Source: JAAYAY01 sp964563135 (GTDB lineage Bacteria; Planctomycetota; Planctomycetia; Pirellulales; Thermoguttaceae). From it: a stretch of 64,000 bases of DNA. The DNA lies in assembly GCA_964563135.1 (NCBI GenBank), contig CAZLWV010000014.1:1-64000 (forward strand). Reading direction: 5' to 3'. The notes below the pieces were generated by a model. It saw only the letters and a list, made by a program, of their open reading frames with translations, made no database searches and was not told where the DNA came from. Position numbers and translations under genes: made by a program. Below are positions 36,427 to 45,632 of this stretch, one piece after another. Numbering within the stretch: the stretch's first letter is position 1; each line of letters begins with the position of its first letter.

Positions 36427-38214
36427 ATGCCCCGCCCCGAACTGGCACATCTCGAACTCCTGGCCGAAATCGACACGCTCACGCGGACGCTCCAGCGATG
36501 GGCCGATTCAGCTCCGGAGTGTGAGGAAGCCAGGATCTCCAGCGCTCTGGTCCGCCAGCTTGTCGATCGGGCCGCCACCGCCCGGGTGCGTCTCGAAGCT
36601 CCGCTCATCGTCGCCACCCTGGGGGGCACCGGAACCGGCAAGAGCGCCCTGGTCAACGCCCTGGTAGGACGCGAACTGGTTGCCTCCGGCCGCCAGCGGC
36701 CCACCACTCAGCGTCCGAGCCTGATCTGCCGCCCCGATCTCACCCCGGAACTGCTGGGCATCGACCCCGGCAGCGTCGACCTCGTGCACGACGATTCCCC
36801 CGCCCTGGCCGACCTGATCCTGATCGACTGCCCCGACCCCGACACAAGCGAAAATGCGGAAGCGGCGGAAACCAATCTTGCGCGCCTCCGGCGAGTCCTG
36901 CCCCACTGCGATGTCCTCCTGATCACCGCCACGCAGCAGAAATACCGCTCGGCCCGCGTCGCCGCGGAACTGGCCGCCGCAGCCCCCGGGGCCCGGCTGG
37001 TCTTTGTGCAGACCCATGCCGATGCCGACGAAGACATCCGCAACGACTGGCGAGGCGCCCTGGGTGAGCACTACGAAACGGGGCACATCTATCGAATCGA
37101 CTCCCTCTCCGCACTCTCCGACGCCCAGCACGGCATTGCCCCGCGCGGCGAATTCGGCCGCCTGGTCGATCTTCTCACCGGCGAACTGGCCGGCACCGCC
37201 TCCAGCCGCATCCGACGCGCGAATCTTCTCGACCTGATCGACGATACCCTCGCCCGTTGCCAGCAGCGGCTCGACCTCTGGCCGCCTTCCGTCCAGCGTC
37301 TGGCGGAGGCCATCCAGCAGCAGCGGGGCCGCCTCGGGGCCAGGCTGGCCCAGCGGATGGAAGGCGAACTGTTGGCTGCCCGGCGAGGCTGGGAGATGCG
37401 GCTGGTGGGCCGCGTGGCCTCGCGCTGGGGATTCAGCCCCTTTTCCTTGGTCCTGCGGATCTTCCAGGGGCTCGGCTCGCTTGTCTCCGGCGCCCTGCTT
37501 TTCCGCGTGCGTTCGACCGCCCAGTTGGCCCTTTGGGGGGCCATGGAAGGAGCCAGAAACTGGCAGCGATACCGCACCCAACGCCGTGCCGAACAGAGTG
37601 CAAGTCGTGCTCTGAGCGACCTCTGGACCGAGGAGGAACTGCGCGAAGCGGTCCTCGTGCTCGACGGCTACGCGATCGAGGCCGGGATCGACCGCCTTCC
37701 CAAAGACACCCCCGCCCTGGCAGCCAATGCCATCCAAGCCGGACAGCAATTCGCCGCCCAGGCCACCGCCCAGCTCGACGCCCTGGTCGATCGGGTGGCC
37801 GATCGGCACGCCGGCTGGCTGACCCGCTGGAGCTACGAAATCCTCTTCAGCGCCATGCTCGTTCTCGTGCTCGTTCGCCCCGCCAAAAACTTCTTCTACG
37901 ATTCCTGGGTCGCTCCCCAGGCGGTCCCCGTCCTGGGACTCGATTTCTACCTGGTCTCCGCCTTCTGGCTCCTGGTGTGGGCCATGCTCCTCCTCTGGCG
38001 TTTCACCGGCCGCCTGCGGCGAGGACTCAAGCGCGAGATCCGCCGGCTGGTGGCCCAGTGGCGCGATGCCACCCCCGCAACCGGCCTGTTCGACTCGCTC
38101 CAGTCCCAGTGCGATCGGGCGCGCCTGTTCCACCGCGACCTGGCCGACCTGCGCCAGACAGTGGGCCGCCTCCGCGTCCGCCTCGACCTGCCCGACCTGG
38201 GCCGCCGGCGCTGA
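36427..38214 (+). CDS. Dynamin-like membrane GTPase
   Basis: A 595-residue protein. The P-loop GGTGTGKSALVNAL lies at about 66-79, RPTTQRPS is a likely switch I, and LILIDCPDPDTSE (DCPD at about 134-137) is the G3 motif. The usual [T/N]KxD base-recognition motif is replaced by VQTHADAD. A long helical stalk follows, with two hydrophobic segments at about 473-487 and 506-525 that could insert in or span the membrane. The pattern fits dynamin-superfamily GTPases, which remodel membranes or protect them from stress. ATG 36427 starts the coherent protein; the in-frame TTG 36409 is an alternative. Its stop is 11 bp from the end of the convergent HNH gene. Confidence 0.7.
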   Translation: MPRPELAHLELLAEIDTLTRTLQRWADSAPECEEARISSALVRQLVDRAATARVRLEAPLIVATLGGTGTGKSALVNALVGRELVASGRQRPTTQRPSLICRPDLTPELLGIDPGSVDLVHDDSPALADLILIDCPDPDTSENAEAAETNLARLRRVLPHCDVLLITATQQKYRSARVAAELAAAAPGARLVFVQTHADADEDIRNDWRGALGEHYETGHIYRIDSLSALSDAQHGIAPRGEFGRLVDLLTGELAGTASSRIRRANLLDLIDDTLARCQQRLDLWPPSVQRLAEAIQQQRGRLGARLAQRMEGELLAARRGWEMRLVGRVASRWGFSPFSLVLRIFQGLGSLVSGALLFRVRSTAQLALWGAMEGARNWQRYRTQRRAEQSASRALSDLWTEEELREAVLVLDGYAIEAGIDRLPKDTPALAANAIQAGQQFAAQATAQLDALVDRVADRHAGWLTRWSYEILFSAMLVLVLVRPAKNFFYDSWVAPQAVPVLGLDFYLVSAFWLLVWAMLLLWRFTGRLRRGLKREIRRLVAQWRDATPATGLFDSLQSQCDRARLFHRDLADLRQTVGRLRVRLDLPDLGRRR

Positions 38215-38225
38215 CGCGTCCCGAC

Positions 38226-38819
38226 TCAGTCCTCCAGCTCCACGTTCCAGTACGCCTCGCTGATGAACTTCGCCCAACTCTCGACCCGCACGTCCTGAAC
38301 AGCGAAAAGCGGGCTCCAGCGGGGCGCTTTGGGCTTGCGCCGCAGCCGCATGTTGGCCTCGGCCGGCGTGCGGTTCGCCTTCCGGCGATTGCACTCGGCA
38401 CAGGCCAGCACGCAGTTTTCCCACCTCGATACCCCGCCGCGCGACCGTGGAATGACGTGGTCGATCGTCAACGAGTCGCTCTCGGGCTTCTTGCCGCAGT
38501 ACTGGCACGCCCAGTGATCCCGGCGAAACAGATTCCGGCGGCTGAAAGTCACCGTGGTCCGCGGCCCCCGATCGCATTCCACCAACGTGATCACCTCCGG
38601 TGCACGCAGCCGCATCCGCACCGCCTGGACGAAGTCTTCCCCGTCGCGGGGCCGCAGCGCCGCCCAGTCATCCCAGGTGTACGTCTGATAATCGCTGGGA
38701 TCGACGACTCGCGCCGTCTCGTTCCAAAGAAGCACCAACGCCCGTGCCACCGTCGCCACTCGAATCGGCTGCCAGTAGCGGTTCAGAACCAGAGTCGGAC
38801 GTTGAAGAATAGGTGACAC
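38226..38819 (-). CDS. HNH endonuclease domain protein
   Basis: A 197-residue protein. The C-terminal half has the HNH fold with zinc-binding cysteines: CQYCGKK, then DHVIPRSRGG (metal-binding H), ENCVLACAECNRRKANRTP. The N-terminal half (LVLNRYWQPIRVATVARALV, WDDWAALRP) matches the planctomycete and actinobacterial family of stand-alone HNH proteins with a RPTLVLNR-type start. The GTG at 38819 is chosen because GGGAGG lies nine bases upstream; the longer frame to 38861 has no homology before it. Role unknown; DNA repair or restriction are the usual guesses. Confidence 0.8.
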   Translation of the reverse strand: MSPILQRPTLVLNRYWQPIRVATVARALVLLWNETARVVDPSDYQTYTWDDWAALRPRDGEDFVQAVRMRLRAPEVITLVECDRGPRTTVTFSRRNLFRRDHWACQYCGKKPESDSLTIDHVIPRSRGGVSRWENCVLACAECNRRKANRTPAEANMRLRRKPKAPRWSPLFAVQDVRVESWAKFISEAYWNVELED

Positions 38820-39315
38820 AACACGAGCCCTCCCAACAATGACGCGCACCTCTCGCGCCACGAGTTATCGACGATTTCTGTTTCCCGTGTGCCTGCTCGT
38901 CCCACACGCGGCCGTTCACCGATGGCTCTATGAATGAGTCTAACGGGTCTTCCCGGATTTGTCACATGATGCCCGCCAATTGGGTGGTGTGCATGCGGCG
39001 AGGGGCCTGCTCCCAAGCGCCAGACGCTCGATTATCCCGTCAGGTGACAAGCGGACGGCCTGTCCGCCGGGGGCCAGAGGCGCGCCGTACGGGCAAAGAC
39101 GCACGGTCTGCCTCGCGCACCTTACGGCACGCCCCGGGCCGCTCCTCGCACAACCCTCATGGCCGTCACGAACCGGACTGTGCTTTGACCCTCCAAAGGG
39201 TGTGACCTATAGATAGATATGGAACGTCCCGATCTCGGACGCCCCTGCCGTGGATTGCGACCAGTTCGCGGCCCCAGATACACACCATCTTTCGATCCTG
39301 CCCGTTTCGGCGAAC
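38820..39315. other. 496-bp spacer between HNH and coiled-coil genes
   Basis: No gene is recognised. A hairpin with GCGGAC/GTCCGC stem lies at about 39050-39066. A TATAGATAGATA stretch near 39208 could supply a -10 for the coiled-coil gene. Confidence 0.35.
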
Positions 39316-41610
39316 ATGGACGAAGCGCCTTCTCCCACAATCGACTCCCCAAGCCTCGGCGAGCAACTGGCCCGCAGGCTGTCCGAACAGCGGCAGCGTG
39401 CCGAGTCGTTTCTGGCCGTACACCGCGAGGAACTCGTCGACGCTCAGTCGCGCCTGCGCCAGCAGCTTCAAACGATTGCCGACCAGCTCGCCCGCAACGA
39501 ACAGGAGATCGCCAGCGCCCGGGCACGGCTGGACCAGAGGACGGAGGAACTCCGCAAGCAGAGCGAGGAACTGGCCAACGGCAGGGCCGAACTCGACGCG
39601 CGCAGCGAGAGCTGGAAGACAGCCCATCAGGAAGCGATCGAGCACTACCAGTCGCTGCTGGAGCAGCTCCGGACCGAGCGAACCGACCTGGACGCTCGCT
39701 GCCGCGATCTCCAGCAGCAGCAGGGCCGGCTGGAACAAGCCCAGCGAGATCTCCGCACCGAGTCCCAGCAGACCTCCCACGAGCGCCAGGAACTGGAGAC
39801 CGAACGAGAGTCTCTGGCCCAGTTGCGTGGGCGACTCGAAACCCGCACCGCCGAACTCGACGATCTGGACCGGTCCCTGGCCGAGAAACGGCTGCAGACG
39901 GACATCCAACGCCGAAAAATCGCGGAGGAACTGCGGGCCCAGCGAGCAGCCCAACTCAAGGAAATCCAGCGGCAGCGGGCGGAACTCGAAAGTCACGATG
40001 CCGGCGAAACCGGGCGGCTCCAGCGGCAGCTCGAAGGCGTTGAGCAGCAGCGGGATTCTCTCCAGGCGGAACTGGAGAAACTCAGCCAGCAGCACCGGGA
40101 CCAGACCTCCAGGCTCGCCGAACACGATCGCGTGGTCGACGACCTCCAGGCCCGGCTCGCCGACGCCGCGTCCCGCCTTGAGGCCCACGGCGCGGAACTC
40201 GAAACGTCCCGCAGCCGCCAGATCGATCTTGCCGGGCAACTCGAGGAGGCCCGCCAGAAGGAAGCCGAGGCCGTTTCCCAAATCGAGACTCTGCGGTCCC
40301 GCCACGCGGAATTGCTTCCCCAACGCGATGCGCTGAGTGCCCGGGTTGCCGAACTGGAGCACCAGATCCAGGTTGCCACCGAACACCAGGCCCCGCTGCT
40401 CCAGCAGATCGAAGCGTCCTCGCGACGCCAGGCTGAACTCTCGGCCGAACTCGACGAGGCCCGAAGCCAGGCCGGCCAGTGGGAAACGCAGCTCACCGCG
40501 TCCCGCCAGCGCCAGGCGGAACTGGCCAAGGAGCTCGAAACGCTCCGCGGCGAGGCCGCCGAACGATCCGCCCAGCTCGAGGCCGCTCGGGAAACCGAAA
40601 ACGCCCTCCGCCAGAATGCCGCCGCCGCCAGCGCCCGGCTGGTGGATCTGGCCGCTAAGCTGGAAACGTCGGAGCAGGTCGAGGCGGAAACACGGGCGCG
40701 ACTGGACGCCCTCAGCCAGCAGCACGAGCAGCTCAAGGCCCGGCTCGACGAGACCTATCGCCGCGAGACGGAACTGAACGACCAGATCGTGTCGCTCCGG
40801 CGACGTTGCGACGACCTCGAGGCGGCTCCGGCCGGTTCCGATGGGGCCGTTGAGTCGGCCCAGTTCGAGGCCGTGCGGACCGAACGCGATCGGTTGGCCG
40901 CCGAACTCGACGAACTCCGCAGCCACGCGAGCCGGCTCGAACAACGCCTTGAATCATCCGGCAGCGAAAGCGGCGACGACTCGGAGGTCCGCCGCCTCTA
41001 CGAAATGGCCATGGACGACGTCCGCGAGATGAAGAAGCAAATCTCCGACCTCCAGCAGGAGCTCGAACAGGCCAGAAAGTCGGGCGGAAAATCGTCCGGG
41101 CAGGCCGTCGACAGCGGCCCTCTCGACTGGGAAACCCAAAAGGCGCGGATTCTGGCTGCCCTCGAGAGCGAGGATGGAGGTGGAGACGATCCGCAAGCCC
41201 AGGAGGAACGCCTCAAGATCCAGCAGGTCATCCAGAAGACCGACAGCATCGTGGCCGACAAGGAGGCCGAGATCCAGGAACTGCAGCGGCTCCTGCAAAA
41301 CCAGAGCAACAGCCTCGGGTCGGTGGCCGTCGGTGCCGCAGCCCTTGGAGAGATGTTCGACAAGGACGAGATCATTCGCGAGGAACGGGAGAATCTCAAG
41401 CAGCTCCAGCAGCAGTGGGAAGAGAAACTCCGCAAGGCCGAAATCGACCTGTCGGTCGAACGTGCCAAGATCGCTCGCGAACGAGCCGAACTGGAAGAAC
41501 GCCTCCGCGCCGCCGGTGGACGCGTCGACGCGTCGGACGACGGTGAACGCTCGGGCAAAGCCGGCGGCCGCTGGCTGGCCCGGTTGGGTCTCAAGGATGA
41601 GAATGGGTAA
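39316..41610 (+). CDS. Long coiled-coil protein (SMC/myosin-like)
   Basis: A 764-residue protein made almost entirely of heptad-rich coiled coil: QRQRAESFLAVHREELVDAQ, then hundreds of residues of Glu, Gln, Arg, Leu and Ala. It has no P-loop, so it is not an SMC ATPase. Short non-helical breaks lie at about 510-520 and 595-620. The protein ends GERSGKAGGRWLARLGLKDENG. No transmembrane segment is visible. It is most likely a cytoplasmic filament or scaffold; the exact role cannot be read from the sequence. The ATG at 39316 gives a clean start; an upstream GTG at 39250 would add 22 residues of low coiled-coil character. Confidence 0.65.
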   Translation: MDEAPSPTIDSPSLGEQLARRLSEQRQRAESFLAVHREELVDAQSRLRQQLQTIADQLARNEQEIASARARLDQRTEELRKQSEELANGRAELDARSESWKTAHQEAIEHYQSLLEQLRTERTDLDARCRDLQQQQGRLEQAQRDLRTESQQTSHERQELETERESLAQLRGRLETRTAELDDLDRSLAEKRLQTDIQRRKIAEELRAQRAAQLKEIQRQRAELESHDAGETGRLQRQLEGVEQQRDSLQAELEKLSQQHRDQTSRLAEHDRVVDDLQARLADAASRLEAHGAELETSRSRQIDLAGQLEEARQKEAEAVSQIETLRSRHAELLPQRDALSARVAELEHQIQVATEHQAPLLQQIEASSRRQAELSAELDEARSQAGQWETQLTASRQRQAELAKELETLRGEAAERSAQLEAARETENALRQNAAAASARLVDLAAKLETSEQVEAETRARLDALSQQHEQLKARLDETYRRETELNDQIVSLRRRCDDLEAAPAGSDGAVESAQFEAVRTERDRLAAELDELRSHASRLEQRLESSGSESGDDSEVRRLYEMAMDDVREMKKQISDLQQELEQARKSGGKSSGQAVDSGPLDWETQKARILAALESEDGGGDDPQAQEERLKIQQVIQKTDSIVADKEAEIQELQRLLQNQSNSLGSVAVGAAALGEMFDKDEIIREERENLKQLQQQWEEKLRKAEIDLSVERAKIARERAELEERLRAAGGRVDASDDGERSGKAGGRWLARLGLKDENG

Positions 41611-41683
41611 GCGCAGGCACCCGTCCCTGTTCACCCCGCGGGCCAACATCGACTCAGCCCTGCATGGATCGCAAGAAGAAGGC

Positions 41684-41705
41684 AACCGCTGGGAAAGCGG
41701 TTTCT
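41684..41705. terminator. Candidate terminator between convergent genes
   Basis: A 7-bp perfect stem (AACCGCT with AGCGGTT) with a 5-base loop is followed by TTCT. It lies in the 210-bp gap between the coiled-coil gene and the RTX gene, which point at each other. Confidence 0.4.
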
Positions 41706-41820
41706 GGGGAAGGAGCGCACCGGAGTGTTCCGCAATCAACAACCAGACCAACAGTCGCGGCGCGGAATACGGCACTGCCTTCAGACATCTTTTCGCGGGG
41801 CCGGAAGCGGCGCTGCATCC

Positions 41821-43476
41821 TTACCCGCCGAAGCCGGTGAAGAAATCGTCGACCGCCGCCTGCTTGGCCAGCAGGAGGCTTGAGGGTTCGTCGGGCGCCG
41901 CCCACCGGTAGTAGCCGAAATAGTACTCCCAGTTGGTGCTCCAGTCTTCCTGGGCGCTGCCCTCTCCGTACTGGCGGGCGTAATCCGCCTCGCTCGTCGA
42001 CTCATCGTACAGCCTCGCAAAGCCGTTCCAGCCCGCGTTTCCTTCCAGGGTGGAATCCCAGCAGTGGCCGAACTCGTGGACGATCGTTGCCTTGAACTGC
42101 TCGTCCGTGAGCGTGCTCTTCACGTAGATCTCCCGCTGGTATCCGTCAAAGTAGTTCAAACCGGCCGTCGACGCCCCGAGACTGATCGACTGGGCCAAGT
42201 AGAGATAGACCGGACTTGACGAGAGCGAGTCGGCCAGGATCCGGGCGCTGCCGGCGGCCGCCTGCATCTGCGCCAGGGCCTGATCGCATTTCTCGATGAT
42301 CGCATCGGTCCAGTTGGCCGGAGTTCCCGTGTAGGTACCCACCGCGTCGACAAACACCAGTTCCGCGTCCAGACCATCCACGTCGCTGGCCGTGTCGTCG
42401 CCGTGAACCAGGAACCGATCGCTCCCGAGGCCGCCAGTGAGGGAGTCGACCTCGGTGCCGCCGCCGAACATCCCGTCGTTGCCCGCCTCGCCGAAAATCT
42501 GCTCGGCGCCGTCTCCCCCGTAAAGGGTATCGGCTCCCTCGCCGCCAAATAGCCGGTCGTCGCCGGCCTGGCCGAGCAACGTGTCGTCGTCTTCGTTCCC
42601 CTGAATCACATCGTTGCCATCGCCGCCGGCGAGCTCGTCCGTGCCCGGTCCGCCGTAGACTCCGTCGTTTCCTTGACCCCCGTCCATCACGTCGTCGCCA
42701 CGCCCGCCGAACAGCCGATCGAGACCTCCTTCTCCAAAGACAGCGTCGTTCTCGCCTCCGCCATAGAGTGCGTCATCCCCATCGCCCCCATAGATCGTGT
42801 CATCCGCGTTGTGTCCGAAAACCAGGTCGCTCCCGGCACCGCCGTGGAGCAAGTCGTAACCGGTCTGGCCGTACACTAGATCCGCCCCCGTCCCGGCGTC
42901 CACCGTGTCGTCGCCGGCGCCACCGTAGATCACGTCGTCGCCCGCCTCACCGTAGATCAGATCGAAACCGGCCTGCCCCTTGAGCAGGTCGTTGCCGTCT
43001 CCACCGTAAATGGTGTCGTTGCCTCCGCCGGCCTGGACCACGTCCCGGCTGCCGTATCCATAGATCAGGTCGTTGTCGTTCCCACCGAAGATGCGATCGT
43101 AGGCCGCCCCGCCGATGAGTGTATCCTCGCCGGCGTTTCCGAGGATCACCGAAAAGATTCCGGCATCGTTCCGGAAGTAGTCGTCGCCCTCCTCCAAGCG
43201 GCATACGATTTTGCGAATCGACGCCGCCTCGAAGTGGTAGGATGTCCCCTCGTCGGATCCGTCGGCGGCGTCCGAGATGGTTACCGACACCATCGCGACT
43301 CCCTCCTCCAGGTAGCTTCCTGCCACAACGCGATCGGCGCCGCTGGTCCCATAGATTCGCAGAACGTCCAGTTCCACCGCCGGAGCGACCGAAAGCAGTT
43401 CGCGCCGCTCCAACGATTCCACCTGCAGTTGACACTCGCCCGACGATTTCGACCTGGTGCTGGCTCGCAACGACAT
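41821..43476 (-). CDS. RTX-repeat protein with LEPR-XLL-like leader and HEFGH zinc-protease motif
   Basis: A 551-residue protein. The N-terminus has LQVESLERRELLSVAP, the LEPR-XLL-type motif of large planctomycete surface proteins. About 16-20 calcium-binding nonapeptides of the GGxGNDxIYGGxG type span roughly residues 110-345. The last third is globular, with TIVHEFGHCWDSTLEGN at about 463; HEFGH is the HExxH zinc ligand pair of metallopeptidases, and C-terminal tyrosine- and tryptophan-rich stretches follow. No third ligand could be fixed. A secreted calcium-stabilised protease is the likely nature. The start is the only ATG before the LEPR motif. Confidence 0.75.
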   Translation of the reverse strand: MSLRASTRSKSSGECQLQVESLERRELLSVAPAVELDVLRIYGTSGADRVVAGSYLEEGVAMVSVTISDAADGSDEGTSYHFEAASIRKIVCRLEEGDDYFRNDAGIFSVILGNAGEDTLIGGAAYDRIFGGNDNDLIYGYGSRDVVQAGGGNDTIYGGDGNDLLKGQAGFDLIYGEAGDDVIYGGAGDDTVDAGTGADLVYGQTGYDLLHGGAGSDLVFGHNADDTIYGGDGDDALYGGGENDAVFGEGGLDRLFGGRGDDVMDGGQGNDGVYGGPGTDELAGGDGNDVIQGNEDDDTLLGQAGDDRLFGGEGADTLYGGDGAEQIFGEAGNDGMFGGGTEVDSLTGGLGSDRFLVHGDDTASDVDGLDAELVFVDAVGTYTGTPANWTDAIIEKCDQALAQMQAAAGSARILADSLSSSPVYLYLAQSISLGASTAGLNYFDGYQREIYVKSTLTDEQFKATIVHEFGHCWDSTLEGNAGWNGFARLYDESTSEADYARQYGEGSAQEDWSTNWEYYFGYYRWAAPDEPSSLLLAKQAAVDDFFTGFGG

Positions 43477-43975
43477 GGATGCTCAGACGGAGTAAGAGAG
43501 GGCCTGCTGCGTCCTGCCACCGGGGCGGGGACCACTTCAAACCTAGAATGCGTCCTGGCCGGGGGCAAAAGCCTCCAGCAACCGCTGCGATTCGGCCGGC
43601 ACGGCCTTGTTGCGTCTCGGAAACACGCCTTGAGCACTCGGCGCCAGACAACGCCCCGGCACCGCATGGGGGGGCGGCAACCCCTGTCGCCGGAACAAAA
43701 CACGCCCGGTACGCTCAACCAACCGCGGTGGTCTTCCGGCAACAGCCCCTCCAGCCCCTACAATCGCTGCGAAGCTGCCGCCCTGGAGCCGCAGTCCTGC
43801 GCGGGCTGCGTTCTGTACGCGCTCTGAGGAGTTTTGGAGGGGAGGGCAAGCTATTCCGATCAGGGAAAGCTTGCAACCACTTTGGAGGCATGAGAGAATG
43901 CAGGTTACGGCACTATTGGGCCGTTTCCCTTGCTCATCTCTGCAGGCTTACGCCGATCCAAGGAGCTCCACGAAA
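43477..43975. other. 499-bp divergent spacer
   Basis: It separates the minus-strand RTX gene from the plus-strand HlyD-like gene and should hold both promoters. No gene and no clear promoter box was picked. AAGGAG at about 43960 is the ribosome-binding site of the HlyD-like gene. Confidence 0.35.
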
Positions 43976-45625
43976 ATGAGACAGTTCGCGTACTTTCTTG
44001 CCGTCTGGTTGCTGCTTTCGCTTGCAGCTCCGAGCGTCTGGGCTGCCGAGGAGCCTGCCAAAGAGGCCGCCAAGAAGCCGGCCGCCCAGAAGAAGGCCGA
44101 CTCCAAGCCGAAGGCCCCAGCCGCCCAGAAGGCTCCCAAGAAGGAGGAGACCAGCCAGGAGGCAGAGCCCGCCAAGCCTGCCGAAACGGAGCCGGCTGGG
44201 AAACCCGAGGCCAAGCCCGCCGAGACGAAGCCCGAAGCCAAACCCGAGACCCCCAAGCCGGCAACCTGCACCGTCAAGGCCGACATGCTCAAGATCGATC
44301 TGGAACTCGAGGGCGTCTTCGTGGCCCAGGCCATGACCGGAGTGGAGCTTCGCCCCGAGATCTGGTCGAACTTCAAAGTCATCAAGGCGGTCGAGCATGG
44401 CGAGCAGGTCGAAAAGGGCGACACCCTGGTCGAGTTCGAGACCGACAAGATCGATGAGGCGATTGCCGACCAGGAAATGGCCCAGGAGTTGGCCGAACTC
44501 TCCCTGAAGCAGGCCGAACTGGGGCTGAAGCTTCTCGAGACCACCACTCCCATCGACCTGAAAATGATCGAACGGCAGAAGAAGATGACCGCCGAGGACC
44601 TGGAGCGGTTCCTGAAGATCGACGTGGAACTGACCAAGAAAAGCGCCCAGAGCAGCCTCAGGTCGTCCGAGCAGTCGCTCGAGTACCAGATGGAAGAACT
44701 CGAGCAGCTTGAGAAGATGTACAAGGCCGACGACCTGACCGAAGAGACGGAGGAGATCATTCTCAAGCGGCAGCGCAACGCCGTGGAACGGGCGAAGTTC
44801 TATCTCGAACTGGCCAAGAACAGCTACGACGAGACCGTCAACGTCTTTCTGCCTCGCGATAAGGAAAGCATGCAGGTTTCGGCGGAGTTGCACCAGCTCA
44901 CCATGGATCGGATGAAGGCCACCCTTCCCATCGACCTGGAACGCGAGCAGATCGGCCTCCAGAAGCTGCGCATGCAGCAGAAACGCGACCTGGAATCGTT
45001 TGCCAAACTCAAGGAAGATCGCAAACTGATGACGATTACGGCCCCGGCTTCCGGCATCGTCTACTACGGCAAGTGCGTGCGCGGCAAGTGGAGCGGCGCG
45101 TCGAGCGTGGCCGAGAAGCTCCTGCCCGGCGCCGTTGCCTCGTCCGGTCCGCTGATGACCATCGTGGGCTCGCGACCGATGGAGATCCTCGCCACGGTTT
45201 CCGAATCGGACCTCCACTGGGTCAAGAAAGGAATGAAGGCCACAGTGAAGCCCACGGCCCTGCCCGACGTGCGGACCACCGCGACGATCGCCGAGATCGA
45301 TCAGATCCTCGGGGTCGACAACAACTACTCGGCCAGGTTCCGGGTGGTGCTGGCGGACGACACGGATCTGATCATGCCGGGTATGAAGTGCAAGGTCAAA
45401 CTGGTCCCCTATCTGAAGAAGCGAACGCTCCTGGTCCCGGCCAAGGCCGTCAAGGCCGACAAGCTCGACGACACCCGCAACTACGTCCAACTCGTGGGCG
45501 ACAACGGAAAGCCGGTCCGACAGGAAGTGACGATCGGCAAGAAGAAGGACGAAATGGTCGAGATTCTCGACGGCCTGGCCAAAGGCGACAAGATCCTCGC
45601 CGAGTATCCGAACGACAAGGATTGA
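43976..45625 (+). CDS. Secreted HlyD-like (membrane-fusion-type) protein
   Basis: A 549-residue protein with a signal peptide (FLAVWLLLSLAAPSVWA), then a Lys/Ala/Pro/Glu-rich linker (about 25-90). A split barrel-lipoyl/hairpin follows: VEKGDTLVEFETDKIDEAI is the biotinyl-lipoyl-like half, a long coiled-coil hairpin spans about 160-330, and TITAPASGIVYYGKCVRG returns to the lipoyl half. A beta-barrel domain and GLAKGDKILAEY ending complete it. This is the membrane-fusion-protein fold of RND and ABC exporters, but no transporter is adjacent. It may instead serve as a structural adaptor. The start at 43976 follows AAGGAGCTCCACGAAA. The next gene begins eight bases after the stop. Confidence 0.75.
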   Translation: MRQFAYFLAVWLLLSLAAPSVWAAEEPAKEAAKKPAAQKKADSKPKAPAAQKAPKKEETSQEAEPAKPAETEPAGKPEAKPAETKPEAKPETPKPATCTVKADMLKIDLELEGVFVAQAMTGVELRPEIWSNFKVIKAVEHGEQVEKGDTLVEFETDKIDEAIADQEMAQELAELSLKQAELGLKLLETTTPIDLKMIERQKKMTAEDLERFLKIDVELTKKSAQSSLRSSEQSLEYQMEELEQLEKMYKADDLTEETEEIILKRQRNAVERAKFYLELAKNSYDETVNVFLPRDKESMQVSAELHQLTMDRMKATLPIDLEREQIGLQKLRMQQKRDLESFAKLKEDRKLMTITAPASGIVYYGKCVRGKWSGASSVAEKLLPGAVASSGPLMTIVGSRPMEILATVSESDLHWVKKGMKATVKPTALPDVRTTATIAEIDQILGVDNNYSARFRVVLADDTDLIMPGMKCKVKLVPYLKKRTLLVPAKAVKADKLDDTRNYVQLVGDNGKPVRQEVTIGKKKDEMVEILDGLAKGDKILAEYPNDKD

Positions 45626-45632
45626 GTGTCGC

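Noticed and set aside
36508..38577. 689-codon minus-strand open frame
   Set aside because: It is antisense to the dynamin-like GTPase and part of the HNH gene; it has no motifs and no ribosome-binding site.
42430..43150. Short-period DNA repeats taken as a possible CRISPR or satellite
   Set aside because: The periodicity follows the nine-residue RTX protein repeats; there are no uniform spacers or exact direct repeats.
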